Assembly: GCA_963971285.1 (NCBI GenBank)
Contig: OZ020262.1
Coordinates: forward strand, 2,482,082 to 2,546,081
Direction: 5' to 3'
Source of the DNA: Astropecten irregularis
Taxonomy: Eukaryota; Echinodermata; Asteroidea; Paxillosida; Astropectinidae
DNA: 64,000 nt
Positions 9,867 through 20,087 of this stretch are shown piece by piece; position 1 is the first letter of the stretch, and every line of letters begins with the position of its first letter. The notes under the pieces were generated by a model, which saw only the letters and a list, made by a program, of their open reading frames with translations, did no database searches and was not told the DNA's origin. A program made the translations under genes and the position numbers.

Positions 9867-10544
9867 TAAATGTGCCATGATTCGGACACTTAAGCAATTT
9901 TGGATTATTTGACCTTCTTAGTGTTTGTTTCTCTCAAATATTTTCACTTATGAACAACAAGTGTAGTTATTATATCCAAGTTGATATTTTATGAAAGTTT
10001 TTTGTGTCCGAAATGAAATTGACTTGAAAATAACCTTAATTTTTGCCATGATTCGGACACACATGAAAAAATGCTACAAAAAAAAACATGCCTTGCAAAA
10101 TAAAATAATACCTCATCAATGCAGTAGGCAAATTCTTAAGTTGCCACCATTTATTTTGCCCAAAAAGTTTAATTTGACTGCTCAGAACTCAAAAAAGAAA
10201 ATTTGTGCATGGACACATCCAGGACTTATTTTCAGAGTTTTTGAAGGGAACGCCCTGATAAAAACGGGCCATTTCAGCCATATCGTGAAATTGGACTCCA
10301 TTCCGTCCGTGTGCTCCCGTGCGCACGACTCTAGTGTGTACAAAGTCAATGGCGTAGATATTAGACTCCAGCCATTGACGAAATGAACGGCAGTCAATGG
10401 AGTGGAGTGTAAATTCGGGAGATGCCGGCATTTCTTCTAAAATGGAACATACACAAGCCACAAAATTATTTTGGCATATTTTTAGCGATTCTGGGGGCCT
10501 GGGTAGCATAAATCAATGGAGTGTCAGAAATCATGGCACATATA
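9867..10544. mobile_element. MITE with ATGTGCCATGATT ends
   Basis: The left end reads AATGTGCCATGATTCGGACA and the right end, reversed, reads TATGTGCCATGATTTCTGAC, giving an imperfect inverted repeat of about 20 bp. A further GCCATGATTCGGACACACAT repeat lies inside at about 10037. TA on both sides would fit a Tc1/mariner-type target duplication. Open frames inside (for example 9991-10386) have no recognised homology. Confidence 0.65.
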
Positions 10545-10871
10545 CCTTGGCTTCTGGACAAGGAAATTTATGCAAGTTCAAATCGGCAAAGCAGCTTTCC
10601 ATAATTTGGACCTTGATGGTATATTGATGAACAGAATATACCAGTTTCATATAAAAAAAATCCTGCTAAATGTAATTTATTTTCTGTGTTTTTAAATAAT
10701 GCATTTTCTCACAACCCTATTTTTAACAGGGCTCTTAAGTTAAGGATCACACTTTTTTTAAACTTGAGGTTGCGCCCCAATTTCCTATCAGAAAATGTGA
10801 CATTTTATGATAGGAATTGGATCATGTATGTGGCACCGTTGTTTAGTCTAATAGGCCCTAGTGCACCTATC
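10545..10871. other. no gene seen
   Basis: AT-rich single-copy-looking sequence between two MITEs. No motif or plausible exon is recognised. Confidence 0.5.
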
Positions 10872-11112
10872 GGAAAGAATTCCACCGATGACCATAATTT
10901 GTGCACAACTCTATAGAACCAACAGAGGGCGTTTTGAGCAAACTGGCTTTGTACAGTTTGTAGGTAAAAGAACCCTGTAAAACTCACTTTTCAGATATTC
11001 TACGCAAGTTTTCCACACCTGAGATTGAAGTTTATCATAATTTGTATCCAATAAGTTAACTCTTGGAGGATATAATACTTTTTCCGTAATGGTGATCAGT
11101 GGAATTCTTTCC
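10872..11112. mobile_element. GGAAAGAATTCC-family MITE, copy 1
   Basis: The left end GGAAAGAATTCCACCGATGA and right end, reversed, GGAAAGAATTCCACTGATCA are inverted repeats. The family recurs at 46455-46729, with related blocks (ACAGAGGGCGTT, GAGATTGAAGTT, GAGTTAACT) running in the opposite orientation. It is non-coding. Confidence 0.75.
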
Positions 11113-11504
11113 CATTTGCATTTGCACATTTCCGAGCATCCGAATACTTCCGAAAAGGTTGCTTCCGAAGACCTGCCGAAGATGACGTTCGTTGTGACGT
11201 CACAGGTCATTTAAATAAAGCAATAAAATTCACTTTTTGGCTCAGATATACTGTTTCGTATATTTTTCAGCGTATCCAACCCTCTTGAAACAATTCTAAG
11301 GCGTTCCATGCGATACAATGTCAAAATGTTCGCTACAACATACATATCTGGGGCATTTTTGGTCATTACCTGTTTTTTTTTTCTACGAAAGGAATTAACA
11401 GTGTTCCGATAAAGCACTAGTCGTGTACAGCGCCACCTACCGGTGGTTCCGGGAACATTGCGTCCAGTGGTTTGACACATACTGCTAAATAAATATATTA
11501 AATC
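11113..11504. other. no gene seen
   Basis: Contains one TGACGTCA palindrome (about 11194) and T-rich tracts. No coding or RNA feature is supported. Confidence 0.5.
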
Positions 11505-12140
11505 AAACTTAATGAAAAGTGAACAAAGAAATATTTACTGGACCTGGATTCGACCCGGCGACCTCCTGAATACCGTACAGGCGCTCTACCAACTGACCCA
11601 TCCAGCCCTACGTTGGTGGTGACCCCAATAGTCAATTATCTTGGTTCATTTGGCAGCCAGAAGCAATGAAACCACGCACACACCACCATACCCCAAGGAT
11701 CATTTCACCGATACATGCAGCAATGCTGCAACCTGGGAACGGGGGATCACTCAAAGAGGATACGGCTCTTTTATTAATATAATTAATATAATCATCAAAT
11801 AACCACAAGGGAAACTGACTGAAAAGTGAACAAAGACAAATTGACTGGAGTGGGATTCGAACTCGCAACCTCCTGAATACCGTACAGGCGCTCTACCAAC
11901 AGAGCCATCCAGCCCTACGTTGGTGGTAACCCCAATAGTCAATTATCCACTCACCACACGTTTGCATGGCCGGTTGCAATATTTGTCTGAGGTTTAGCGC
12001 AAGTGCGCAGCGCTATTGATTATTGGGGTCACCACTAACGTAGGGCTGGATGGCTCAGTTGGTAGAGCACATGTACGATATTCAGGAGGTCGCCGGTTCA
12101 AATCCTGCTCCAATAAATTTTTCTTTGTTCACTTTTCAAC
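11505..12140. repeat. tRNA-headed retroposon, three-module compound copy
   Basis: Three tRNA-like modules occur: minus at about 11537-11611, minus at about 11843-11918 and plus at 12044-12115. The first two are head-to-tail, about 305 bp apart, with the family body between them. The second and third are head-to-head. The third is exactly 72 nt with A-box TGGCTCAGTTGG and B-box GGTTCAAATCC. The palindrome centre (AATAGTCAATTAT / ATTGATTATTGGGG) has been interrupted by a truncated AATAGC-family MITE (11946-12017), so the retroposon is older than that MITE. Confidence 0.8.
11946..12017. mobile_element. AATAGC-family MITE, truncated copy nested in retroposon
   Basis: CACTCACCACACGTTTGCAT, GGTTGCAATATTTGTCTGAG and GCGCAGCGCTATT match the right half of copy 2 at 7723-7867. 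The left half is missing. It splits the head-to-head junction of the tRNA-headed element. Confidence 0.75.
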
Positions 12141-12151
12141 GACAATAAAAT

Positions 12152-12814
12152 GGATACATTGAGAGATGGATCAACATTTGTGGTCAACGACAGAGTAATC
12201 CAATGCAGACAGATGCGGTTGAAGTTGTAGCCTTCCTAACTTCATTGTTTGAACTAGGACTGGGTTACGGTTCTCTTAATGTTGCCAGGGGTGCAATGGC
12301 ATCATTTGTTGTGTTAAAAGATTATGCTAGTGTAGATTGTCACCCTATGATTTCACAGTTTTTTAAGGGTGTTTACACACTTAGGCCACAAGTACCACAT
12401 TACAGTCACATTTGGGATGTTAAACTTGTGTTTGATGTGTTACGGAAGTGGGCACCAGCAAATACTCATGATCTTAAACACCTCACCCTGAAATTGGTCA
12501 TGTTGGTGGCACTTGTTTCTGCAAGTATTCATAAACTGAGCCTAGACAATATGTCTTGTAAAGGAAGCACATGTTTATTCCGAATCAGTGACTTAATTAA
12601 GCAAAGTAGACCAGGACACACCAGGCTCACACTCACACTAAAGGCATTATGCCCAGCTGACAGACAGCTCTGTGTATTTACCTACATGTACCTCAAGCAC
12701 TACCTCAGCCTCACTATTTGCTTCGGGGGGGCACAAAGGGTTGACATCAAGCCAACTTTTCATCAGCTCCAAGAAGCCTCATGCCAAAACCAATCGGATG
12801 CGCACCTACTATAG
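12152..12814 (+). pseudogene. Tyrosine recombinase fragment
   Basis: The frame is open from about 12152 and reads YIERWINICGQRQSNP, then a SAM-like core-binding domain with FLTSLFELGLGYGSLNVARG and HPMISQFFKGVYTLRP, then WDVKLVFDVLRKWAP and LTLKLVMLVALVS at the start of the catalytic domain. Related recombinases of DIRS-like and Crypton-like elements have a GQR-type motif with the first catalytic arginine right after this point. Here the text is SASIHKLSL, so that arginine is gone. The frame ends at about residue 220, before the HxxR and tyrosine boxes. It is a truncated, inactive piece of a mobile recombinase, different in sequence from the one in the DIRS-like element at 25974-31130. Confidence 0.75.
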
Positions 12815-12859
12815 TGTGGTAGATCGGTGCAATATACAGCTAGAATTGCTCAGTAAATG

Positions 12860-14500
12860 ATAAAAGCATGAAACTTGGCACAGTTATACTTGGGCCTATA
12901 CTGAATATTTTCAAAGGTGGAGCTAATGGATACGGTCTGTTCCTTAGCAACGGTTGCTAAGAAACTGATTGACCCTAGCAACGAGCCATTTAAGCATGTC
13001 TAATCCTTTCCGAAAGGGTGATAATATGTGTTTTAGCATCAAAACTACCCAAAGACATGTTTTAGGGCATTATAAGTGACAACAGAAAAAACTAAGCAAC
13101 AGATGTACCACATAAAACTGTCTATTTATATCTACATTTTCTTTTTGTAAATGATGTTTCCAAATAAAATTGCCTAAAACGTACAGCTGGAGAAAAATTT
13201 CTCTGTGTATTACAATCTGTACAGATTGGCATTACTGTTGATAGCCAAATCATAACGTTTATTAGTTGCTTAGTAACCTATATTCCATAGCAACAAGCTG
13301 CGTACACATAGAAAACAATGCCTGCACATGGGGTCCGTTTTACTCAATGTTCTTATCAATAGAAGGCATGTCCGAGAATCAAATAGGGATACGGTATTTT
13401 AAACTGACCAAATATCAAATTGAAACAATGTTGCTAAGCAATGTTCCTAGGCAATGCATTCATTAAAGCAACCACTTATTTTGGCTCAGATGGATTGCCT
13501 CAATAATACGGATTATTCTGTGTAAGAGAAAATGTAAGATAAACGTTGGCCCTATGTCACTTCTCTTGTCTTGTTTTACTCAATAAAAAAACCTGGAAGA
13601 TGTTCACTGTTCCCCTATAGTGTAAAGTGAGTATCTGGAGCAAGGTATCATCGATAGTAACAGTGAAAGATTGATCATTCTCCTGTAGGTTGAGTTTAAC
13701 TCTGATATAAGGTTCTCTCACTTCCCTGGGAATATATTATTTCCTTCCATATATGCAATGACGGGTGGTTTGAGACAAGTTTTCTTTGAGATGCATTGCC
13801 TGAAATTAAGGGCAAATGTTTGAGAAGGGTTTGCCTGATATCATTACCGGTATGTTTGTTAGTAGTTGAACAGACGAGAGGTGGTTCTTGGGTGGTTTTC
13901 ACTTGAAATTTATGTTCAGGATGAATCGGGGTATTTCTCTGAGAAAAAATCGACACGATTCCGTGGGTTTGTTTAATACTTTTGTGTGTAGGGTTCCCAT
14001 CCTTGAGAAACGTGGATCTTTGAAAATGGTAATACATGTTTCCAAAATTTGGATATGTAGGTTTTGGAGGCCTCAGAAGTGAGCTTGAGTGTGGTATGCA
14101 AAAATTGATACATTTGATGAAAACAATGAGAATGTCACCTCTGTGACGTGCCCAGAAAGGAATCTTTCCTAGCGTTGCCTAGCAACCATAACAAAGCCAT
14201 TGCAGTTGACTTCAGTTCCAAATTGGAAAGATCACGAATACTTAAGCAATATGTATCAAAATACATTATAATGTTCAGTAAAAATGGCCTGCAGACATCA
14301 AATATGCTCGGTTGCTAAGGAAAATGTGTTGCCTAGCAACTGTTGATTTTATGTGTTTATTGCAATTGCGCCAGGGTGTTGGTATGAAGAGTAAAGTGGC
14401 AGATATTGAAATCCATTAAAAATGGTCCGAAAAATTAGTCGCCAGGCATTTTACATGTTGGTTTCTATGGAAAATATGTTGCCTAGCAACCATGCTATGC
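12860..14500. repeat. gene-free stretch with recurring GTTGCC/GCAAC palindromes
   Basis: GTTGCCTAGCAAC occurs at about 14174, 14329 and 14479. Relatives occur at about 12947 (AGCAACGGTTGCTAAG), 12977, 13266 (GTTGCTTAGTAAC), 13287 and 13430. The motif resembles the X-box bound by RFX factors (GTNRCC, short spacer, RGYAAC). Frames at 13696-14037 (minus) and 13266-13466 (plus) show no known domain, so no gene is called. Confidence 0.5.
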
Positions 14501-14514
14501 TATGGACATTGACG

Positions 14515-14690
14515 CAATGTTTGCGAGTTGAGGCAATTAATGTTTGCGAGTTGAGGCAATTAATGTTTGCGAGTTGAGGCAATGATTGCGAGTTGACGTA
14601 ATGTTTGCGAGTTGACGTAATGTTTGCGAGTTGACACAATGTTTGTGAGTTGTCGCAATGTTTGCGAGTTGACGCAATGTTTTGGAATTT
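14515..14690. repeat. minisatellite, 19-23 bp unit
   Basis: About eight copies of GCAATGTTTGCGAGTTGAC occur, with the first two carrying an extra 4 bp (AATTAATG). Some units change GACGC to GACGT or GACAC. Confidence 0.9.
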
Positions 14691-15536
14691 GGGGGCATGA
14701 TCGATGAAACAATTTCGATCTTTTCCTAGCTCTATGTTTTGAGGGACCGAAAAGATTTTGAAGGCATGAAATGATTTTCATGTATGACAAGAAATTGTCT
14801 CTATAGGCTTTCCCGCCCCGCTCGAATATCCCCCTCCCCCCCAAAAATGCAACGGGGACCGGGTGACTGACTCAGTCAACTTGCTGGCCGTGCAGTCTCG
14901 CATAAAAAATACTACACGAATGTCCGTGCGTGGATGGACCGCACTGGTTATCACGGGCCCATGCCTCGGGCTGAATGCATCGCAAGCCCCCGGCCCCACG
15001 CGCTGTGTCTGCACCAGTGGTAATGCACCCGCAGCATGATTTGTGCCTACCGATCATATCGAGCATCATTATTTCGTGTAGGCCTACATACAGTTTTCCT
15101 ACATGGTTTTACCATGGAAATTCCTTCACAGTTTTACAAAACTTTGTGAAGTACAATATACCTGTACATACCTCCATGGTATAGGTACAGTGTACGTTTA
15201 TGTACATGGGATATGTATGTACATGTATATGTACTAGTACTGTACTGTACAGTACATTACATGCAGTGCATTATAGACGGTGTGAGGTAAGTCAGGGGAC
15301 TAGACATATGAATATGCATTGATTGACCTAATTATGCATGATATATTATGCATACATCATATAATTAGGCACGGTAGGTGCGCGCGCATACGGTAAATAA
15401 TAGCAGATCATCTAGACGTAATTACCGAAGTCCAAGTTAGTAGTCGTGCACTCGTGCGTCGCTAGCGGATTGTCACGATACGCCCTCATGTGGTGGCGGG
15501 TACGATTACTACATGTACGTCTAGCAATCTAGACTA
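14691..15536. other. left flank of the gypsy-like element, no gene seen
   Basis: It holds a GTAC/TACATGTA-rich segment (about 15070-15260) and an inverted CATATGAATATGCATTGATT / ATAATTAGGC-type AT-rich stretch (15300-15370). A 5-prime LTR would be expected here, but no sequence matching the 3-prime side of the element is visible, so none is called. Confidence 0.45.
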
Positions 15537-16067
15537 GTGCAAACGCTGAATGCGGCCTTTTATGCCAGGCATCAGCAGGAAGGCGACAGCTTAGCCGACT
15601 TCAGTCGCGCATTGATATTATTCTATAATCAGGTAGAGGCTGCTGCTGCAAACCACCATGAGTCCCAGGCCTTCGCCCGACTCAAGAAAAAGGCATTACG
15701 TGAACAATTCATCACAGGCGCTACTCAACCTTTTGTTACACGCGAATTGCGTAAAATCGAGATGGATAACCCTGACATGAGTTTTTTTTGAGTTTAGGGA
15801 CAAGTCATTGAAACTGTACCAAGACCATGATGGTGTGTCACCCAGTAGCAAGGCATATGATGAGCAGGCATGTATGGATAAAGTTGCAACTACCAAGATG
15901 TGATAGTATTCAGATGTTGGTGGAAAGTCAAGTCAAGCTTATAGAAAAGATGTGTGCCCATCAAGAGCAGACAACTAATGCACTGAAAGACCACACTAAG
16001 GTTATCAAACAGTTTAACAGTAAACCAAGATCCCAAGGAATCCCAACTTGCAGTGCTCTTAGTGTTT
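15537..16067 (+). pseudogene. Ty3/gypsy-like gag fragment
   Basis: The frame reads QTLNAAFYARHQQEGDSLAD, then ALREQFITGATQPFVTREL and, after a frameshift at a T run (15780-15788), EFRDKSLKLYQDHDG. This is the capsid-like region of gag from Ty3/gypsy elements: a retrotransposon-gag domain of alpha helices that assembles the particle. One frameshift at about 15785 and an early end (SALSV, 16067) show it is broken. The nucleocapsid part resumes only at about 18015, beyond two insertions. Confidence 0.75.
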
Positions 16068-16081
16068 AAAACGAGGGTATG

Positions 16082-16238
16082 AATAGCGCTCCGCACTTGC
16101 GCTAAAAATAGCACCGGATCTCAGACAAACATTGCAACCATGCAAACGTGTGTGGGTGTGCATAGTGCACTACGTGTGTGAGACAATGCTTGTCTGACAT
16201 CCAGGGATTTTGTGACGTCATTAGTGCGGAGTGCTATT
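16082..16238. mobile_element. AATAGC-family MITE, copy 4, inside gypsy-like element
   Basis: The ends are AATAGCGCTCCGCACT and AGTGCGGAGTGCTATT, a 16-bp inverted repeat with one mismatch. This is the cleanest copy in the window. It sits just after the gag frame, so it post-dates the retrotransposon. Confidence 0.85.
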
Positions 16239-17149
16239 GGCAAATTGCTAAAGGCGAAAAAATGACGAAGCTAGAAAGATGAATGAGTCCCATTCAAACC
16301 CAAGCAGTGTACCGTACCGCGTGCTTTAGTTCGTAGGCTCTAGCTGCACAATCGATCGTTGATGCGTATTATAGCATCAGGCGAACAGCGACCTCTCACG
16401 GTCCGGGAATATGCAAATTGGTAGAGCTCAAATGAATGCCTTGGATCTTCGTCCACGGGAAGTGTAGTGGGCGGAGCTCATTATGCTAATAGCGATAGGC
16501 AGCCTTTTAAATACACTCTTGGATTGGCTCGTTGCGGTTCATTAACAGACTACATTATTCAAACAGTGCATAGGACATTATGTGGCGTGCCGTTTTGTAA
16601 CGGACGGAACGTATATGTTCTGCCAGTTGATCGGTGATCAAATTGATATTTTCACAAGTATTCAAATCACATAATTATGATAGGTCAACCGCCATTTGGC
16701 TTCATCTATTTGTTCAAAATTCATATAGGCCCTCTATACATTGTATACGGTTTCTATGATTTTGCTGCCTGACATGGAGTTTTCAACTTGTCAAATTGCG
16801 TTCCGGGACCGTTGTCTATCGGTTAATTCACGAAAGGCGACATGATGTCCTGCAGAAGTATTAAAGGTTTGCTGCTGCTGATCGCCACGAAAATGTCCCA
16901 ACAGTAATTCAAACAACATACATGTATTATGATGTACAACATAGGCCTGCTGTACGTTGTGCGACATCAACAGCTTGACTCAGAAATGCCATTCATACAT
17001 TGTTTATGCTTGTATACTGTGCTGTGATTGGACACTGCACAAACATGGCCCGCCCCCACATTTCATATTCGTATATGAGGGCTTCGCTGGAAATCCGGCG
17101 AAAATATAAAGAAACACATAAGCTTTCGTCGACGAAAGGTCAGTGTTGT

Positions 17150-17310
17150 AGTACTCGTACTCGTACAACTCGAGTCCACCAAAGTACTTGGCCCGTACTC
17201 GATTAAAAGTACTCAAAAAGAAAATAAACTTGGCCGTACTCGATCCGATGTACTTGATTTTTAGACGTACTCGATGTTAAGTACTCGGTACTCGATCCCA
17301 GTACTCGACA
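17150..17310. repeat. TACTCG-rich repeat
   Basis: GTACTCGTACTCG, CCGTACTCGATT, CCGTACTCGATCC, ACGTACTCGATG and GGTACTCGATCCCAGTACTC follow one another, resembling 4735-5000. Confidence 0.7.
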
Positions 17311-17564
17311 ATTTCCGATAAATTTTTTTGGAATAAATTCACCTTTTCGTCGATGACATTGCTCAACCTCGAACATATCGTAAGCGCGGTAGCATGATAT
17401 CCATTTAATTATAACGTGTAGAAGGCTTTCCTTGCACTGGGTATGGTGTGCGTGCGTGCACGTGCAAGGAGCACGGAGATAGTGGAGTTAGTAGTTAGCG
17501 CGGCCCGAATTGGGATGTCGGGCCCAAATGCCCAATTATGGTTGGGTCAAAATGATGTACATGT

Positions 17565-17860
17565 TCAGTCCATGGTACATTCTTAATCGGTACATAATTG
17601 TGTTTACTCCATACACTTCGTTTTTGTCAAAGAAGTACAGATTTATGGGCAAAAATATCCAGGAAGATACAGCAAATATCCAGTCCCTTACAGTGCCCAT
17701 TTTTTGTTTTTAGAAAACAAAGGAATTTTGATCTCACCCTGAGATCCAAAGTGTTTTTGGCTTGTGATTTTTTTTTTCTTTCCTTTTTAAAAACAACATT
17801 TTAGGCAGAAAAGGTTTTACCATTATATTTGTGCCATCAACATCTTTATACCCTGTAACG
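17565..17860 (-). repeat. dispersed repeat R1, nested minus copy
   Basis: The minus strand carries the GAAGATG, AAAGATCAAA-like and GGGACTG / GCCCATAAATCTGTAC series of R1. It lies inside the inverted-end element. Confidence 0.6.
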
Positions 17861-18014
17861 GATTTAAGGACTTGACTCCAACATTGCGAAAGGTACAAGG
17901 CTTTGAAACCAGTATACCTAATTTGCATATTTCACACAGTACCGCGAGAGGTCGCTGTTTGCCTAATGTGCATTATATTATTGTACGCGCAAACGATCGT
18001 GCGGGGATATCCGG

Positions 18015-18390
18015 ATCGGGAGCGCTGTGAACAAAATAATAATGCACATGGTACGAATACGATCAAAGCCTTGAACAAGGCTATGTGTAACCTAATTCGG
18101 GAAATGCCAAACCTCTGTCATAAATGTAAATGGGGGCGATGGGGCAGAGGTTGTGACAGAGCCTAATGCTAATGTCACAGTAGCCATAGATAATACAATT
18201 GGTGCACGTAATCTTTGTAAGCAACTTTTAGCTGAAAGTCCCACCGCTGAAATTCACATAGGGGGTATTAAGAAAACAATTTGTATACTTGACACGGGAG
18301 CCGAGACCTCACTGATAACCTCCCAATACTACCATAAGTACTTGAAGAGTTCAGTCGGGAACTTTAATAGGAGATGTGGGTACTTTCATT
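18015..18390 (+). pseudogene. gypsy-like gag C-terminus and aspartic protease
   Basis: LCHKCKWGRWGRGC (about 18115-18156) looks like a damaged CCHC zinc knuckle of the nucleocapsid. After a frame change, IHIGGIKKTICILDTGAETS (about 18254-18313) is the protease active-site region: DTGA is the DTG/DSG triad with the catalytic aspartate, preceded by the hydrophobic strand. The frame then ends at 18390. In an active element this protease cuts the Gag-Pol polyprotein. Frameshifts on both sides make it inactive. Confidence 0.8.
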
Positions 18391-19494
18391 AACCTTAGAG
18401 GGGCTAATAACCTAGAGATTCCAGTTGAAGGAAATCTCACCACTTGAATAACAGTCTTAGGGCAGACAATAAATGCTAGCTTTTTGGTTATGTCATGTGA
18501 TGACCGTGATGCAAATCAGTGTAGAGAGAAATATCCCATTTTGTTGGGATGCAATGTGCTGAGGGCTGTGTCTCACAACCAAAGATGCATGACTTGTGTA
18601 GCGACAGGGTCGGATTGGGACCTGGCTCTGAAATTTGTTGACACTGTTAAGAACTCTAGTTTTGATGAAACTCGAACCACATCTAATTCACACCGAGATG
18701 TGTTTGACGTCAGAGTATGTGAGCATGATACTGTTCCACCGGAATATGTTTAACAGATAAATTGTGATGTTGTTGGACTTCCCATTTCTACCGATGGCAA
18801 ACCAATTTAAGTAAAGCCACAATCTTTTTGCTCTAGCTGTAATAGAAATTATGTTAGCGACGAGCGTTGTTGTGATCACACCTATGGGTTGTGTCACGTT
18901 CTTGATGGTGTTCAGCAACTTAAAGGAACTCAACTCACTTTATTCGTTGTGAATTATGGCGAGGAATCGTTTGTCTTATCTCCCAACTCTAAAGTAGCTA
19001 TTGCTACTATTGTAGATTGTTCAGAAGAAATATCAGTAGACTTGACTAATGATGTGTATGATGTATCTGTACATCGCATTGTCCCCGATAGCATGCATAA
19101 GGGTGACATGATTGACGTTGATGTGGAGACTGAGTGTAATCATGTGGAGGACATGGGGGATTCCTCAGTAGACATGGTAGAGGATCCCTTGAGTCAGCCA
19201 GTTGAGACTATTGATTTCGGATGGAACAGAGTATGTTTTCCTCTTGGCTTGAGTTTGAAGAAGCTCATCAGTAACATACAGTAGACGGCTGAGACGGCAG
19301 CACGATAAATCCAGAAACATTCAAAGGCTTTTTCGGCTGGTCCATTGAACTTCGGCTATTGTGACCTCATACCGCATGAGAACAAGGTCAGCAACACGAA
19401 CTCAATAAACCTGCCTTACAGGCGCGTTATTCCCAGTCAGATGGCTGAAGTGAAAGAATTAGTACAAGATCTACTAGATCGCAAAGTCATCTGA
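18391..19494 (+). pseudogene. gypsy-like protease-RT linker region
   Basis: Open pieces at 18484-18753 (YPILLGCNVLRAV, the C-terminal protease strand typical of gypsy elements, where ILLGxN is conserved) and 18889-19284 (acidic linker) are separated by stops. NYGEESFVLSPNSKVAIATI resembles the linker found before RT in many Ty3/gypsy pols. A trace of the region leading into RT (about 19400-19490, RVIPSQMAEVKELVQDLLD in a shifted frame) follows. Confidence 0.7.
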
Positions 19495-20086
19495 AGATCT
19501 GTGAGTTTGTACGCAAGCCCAGTTGTTCTTGTTCGCAAGAAGAATGGACAACTCCACCTATGTATAGATTACCGCTGCCTTAATGCGAAGACTCAGAAGG
19601 ACGCTTTCCCCATGCCAAGGATAGACGAAACATTGGAGTCACTGGGGGGAGCTAAGCTATTTTCCTCACTGAATTTAACTCATGGGTATTTCCAGGTGAC
19701 TATGCATCCAGATTCCATTGCCAAAACAGCATTCCACGTGCCATGGGGACTGTATGAATTTCTACGGTTGCAACAGGGACTTACGAATAGCCCCAGCACT
19801 TTTCAACAAGTGATGGAGCTCATATTTGGGAATTTGAACCTCTCTGAAGTGGTATTGTATTTGGATGACGTGTTAGTGTTTTCCTCGACCTTCGAGGAAC
19901 ATATTGAACGACTTGACAGGGTTCTTACTCGCATTGAGGAGAATGGATTGAAATTGACCGGGTCTAAGTGCAATTTGTTTTGGACCTCCGTTTCACATGT
20001 GGGTCACATTGTCAGTAGCAGTGGTATCTCAGTTGACCCAAACAAAGTGGCTCGAATAAAAGCTCCATCAAATGGAAGCCAGCTCA
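19495..20086 (+). pseudogene. gypsy-like reverse transcriptase
   Basis: The longest open part of the element. SPVVLVRKKNGQLHLCIDYR, AFPMPRIDETLESLGGAKLF, the motif A region SSLNLTHGYFQV (normally LDLxxGY), FLRLQQGLTNSPSTFQQVM and the catalytic VLYLDDVLVFSSTFEEHIE are in order, with VGHIVSSSGISVDP at the thumb. Motif A carries N in place of the catalytic aspartate (SLNLTHGY), so the enzyme would be dead even without the other breaks. The frame is split at 20087 by a MITE and picks up as SFLGLASYYRR at 20957. Confidence 0.9.
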
Positions 20087-20087
20087 G

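Larger units (their letters stand above)
16320..18014. mobile_element. Long inverted-end DNA element inserted between gag and pol
   Basis: The left segment (about 16345-16425: GATCGTTGATGCG, AACAGCGACCTCTC, ATATGCAAATTGG) is inverted at the right end (about 17919-18000: CTAATTTGCATAT, GAGAGGTCGCTGTT, CGCGCAAACGATC). The interior has no transposase frame. It contains a TACTCG-rich stretch (17150-17310) and a minus copy of repeat R1 (17565-17860). The retrotransposon reading resumes at about 18015. Confidence 0.65.

Noticed and set aside
13696-14037. 113-codon minus frame as a Penelope-like or host fragment
   Set aside because: A faint resemblance to retroelement text in places, but no motif holds on inspection.
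14515-14690. CRISPR array
   Set aside because: Contiguous 19-23-bp units without spacers in an animal genome; it is a minisatellite.
15290-15536. 5-prime LTR of the gypsy-like element
   Set aside because: No matching 3-prime LTR or primer-binding site could be identified, so the boundary cannot be supported.
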